Part shown: in pieces, positions 63,619 to 64,000 of the stretch | Layout: every line of letters starts with the position of its first letter | Numbering within the stretch: position 1 is the stretch's first letter | Assembly (NCBI RefSeq): GCF_029869925.1 | Contig: NZ_CP118605.1 | Coordinates: 1,550,001 to 1,614,000, forward strand | DNA length: 64,000 nt | Reading direction: 5' to 3' | Origin: Microbulbifer bruguierae | GTDB lineage: Bacteria > Pseudomonadota > Gammaproteobacteria > Pseudomonadales > Cellvibrionaceae | Notes under the pieces: model-generated | Told to the model about the DNA's origin: nothing | What the model saw: the letters and a program-made list of their open reading frames with translations, nothing else | Databases searched by the model: none | Position numbers and translations under genes: made by a program

Positions 63619-64000
63619 ATGTTCAATTCCCTGATCAGCAGCATCAAACGCTGGCACAGTAAATCGAAAACCACCGAAGACACCCCCAAATCCGATAAAG
63701 CCCGCGCAAGCAAGGCCGAACGCGGCCAGAGTAAACCAGTGCGCAAGCGCGCTTCCTCGAGCAAACAACCCCAACGCCCCGAAACCACTCGGGTCGTCGT
63801 CCCCCGCAGCGACCACACTCTCTCCCGCCGGGATATCAGCCGCGCCGCGTTGACGGTAATGAAGCGCCTGCAGGAAGCCGGTTTCGAGGCATTTATCGTC
63901 GGCGGCAGTGTCCGCGACCTGCTGCTGGGAGGCCACCCGAAGGACTTCGATGTCGCCACTGATGCCACACCGGAACAGGCCAAACAACTGTTTCGCGGCG
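63619..64000 (+). CDS. pcnB: Poly(A) polymerase I, N-terminal part
   Basis: An open frame from ATG 63619 to the window edge, 127 codons. After a basic, Ser/Lys-rich tail (residues 5-60) the class II nucleotidyltransferase domain begins: [20 protein letters not shown], then [20 protein letters not shown], the GGxxRD and DFD motifs of PcnB. The enzyme adds 3' A-tails to RNA and so marks it for decay. Position after cbrB and crcZ matches Pseudomonas. The C-terminal part is outside. Confidence 0.95.
   Translation, partial: MFNSLISSIKRWHSKSKTTEDTPKSDKARASKAERGQSKPVRKRASSSKQPQRPETTRVVVPRSDHTLSRRDISRAALTVMKRLQEAGFEAFIVGGSVRDLLLGGHPKDFDVATDATPEQAKQLFRG

Noticed and set aside
63033..63983. Long minus-strand open frame (316 codons) opposite the CrcZ-like RNA and pcnB
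   Set aside because: It is antisense to pcnB and its right half is Tyr/Phe/Leu/Ile-rich only because the A-rich RNA motifs read as T-rich codons. It has no family likeness.

Overview
The window looks like chromosomal DNA of a marine-type gammaproteobacterium of the Cellvibrionales, with Microbulbifer or a relative as my best guess. The basis is GC-rich coding sequence, Pseudomonas-like gene order in two conserved blocks (hisD-hisG-murA-ibaG-mlaC / kdsD-kdsC-lptCAB-rpoN-hpf-ptsN-rapZ-ptsO, and dksA-gluQ-cbrX-cbrA-cbrB-[RNA]-pcnB), and an accessory centre with two TonB-dependent receptors, a secreted nuclease and acyltransferases. The genus is inferred from gene content only. I see no rRNA, tRNA, CRISPR array, phage or intact insertion sequence.

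Layout. 0-6.3 kb: 5' end of ATP sulfurylase (minus), a DegS/AlgW protease (plus), then on the minus strand hisD, hisG, murA, ibaG and mlaC. The mlaFED and mlaB genes that normally sit here are absent. 6.7-16.3 kb: Kdo synthesis and LPS transport (kdsD, kdsC, lptC, lptA, lptB), sigma-54 (rpoN), hpf, the nitrogen PTS set (ptsN, rapZ, ptsO), mgtE and darP. 16.2-30 kb: a lipase-like hydrolase, an RND/MMPL exporter, a SelW-like protein, ubiX, mpl, a PPi-type phosphofructokinase, an OafA-type acyltransferase, an RpiB-like isomerase and a small redox/membrane cluster.

30.2-34.3 kb: a TPP riboswitch precedes a compact thiamine-salvage operon: TonB receptor, YkoF-like thiamine-binding protein, PnuT-type permease and a ThiK-like kinase. 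34.3-39.6 kb: a membrane-anchored AraC regulator, a second TonB receptor and an M20 peptidase. 39.6-48.2 kb: a secreted ExeM-type nuclease, a broken iron-alcohol-dehydrogenase fragment abutting an AT-richer acyltransferase, and an operon of glutamine-synthetase-like enzyme, aldehyde dehydrogenase and iron alcohol dehydrogenase, probably for gamma-glutamylated amine or amino-alcohol catabolism. 48.4-56.1 kb: ppa, tag, a repeat protein, cysE with no ordinary start codon where homology says the protein begins, an M15 peptidase, a TfoX-C protein, htpX behind a sigma-32-like promoter, a DegP-like protease, a Rieske protein and sfsA.

56.4-64 kb is the most interesting region. dksA and gluQ are followed by a 58-codon cbrX-like membrane ORF, the sensor kinase CbrA and the sigma-54 activator CbrB. 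A strong terminator, an array of GTAACA/TGTTAC sites, a near-perfect sigma-54 promoter and a ~400 bp non-coding tract packed with AACAATAA-type A-rich motifs lie before pcnB. This matches in position and design the Hfq/Crc-titrating RNA CrcZ of Pseudomonas, and implies that the CbrAB-CrcZ carbon-repression switch exists outside the Pseudomonadaceae. rpoN itself, 50 kb away in this window, also has a sigma-54-type promoter.
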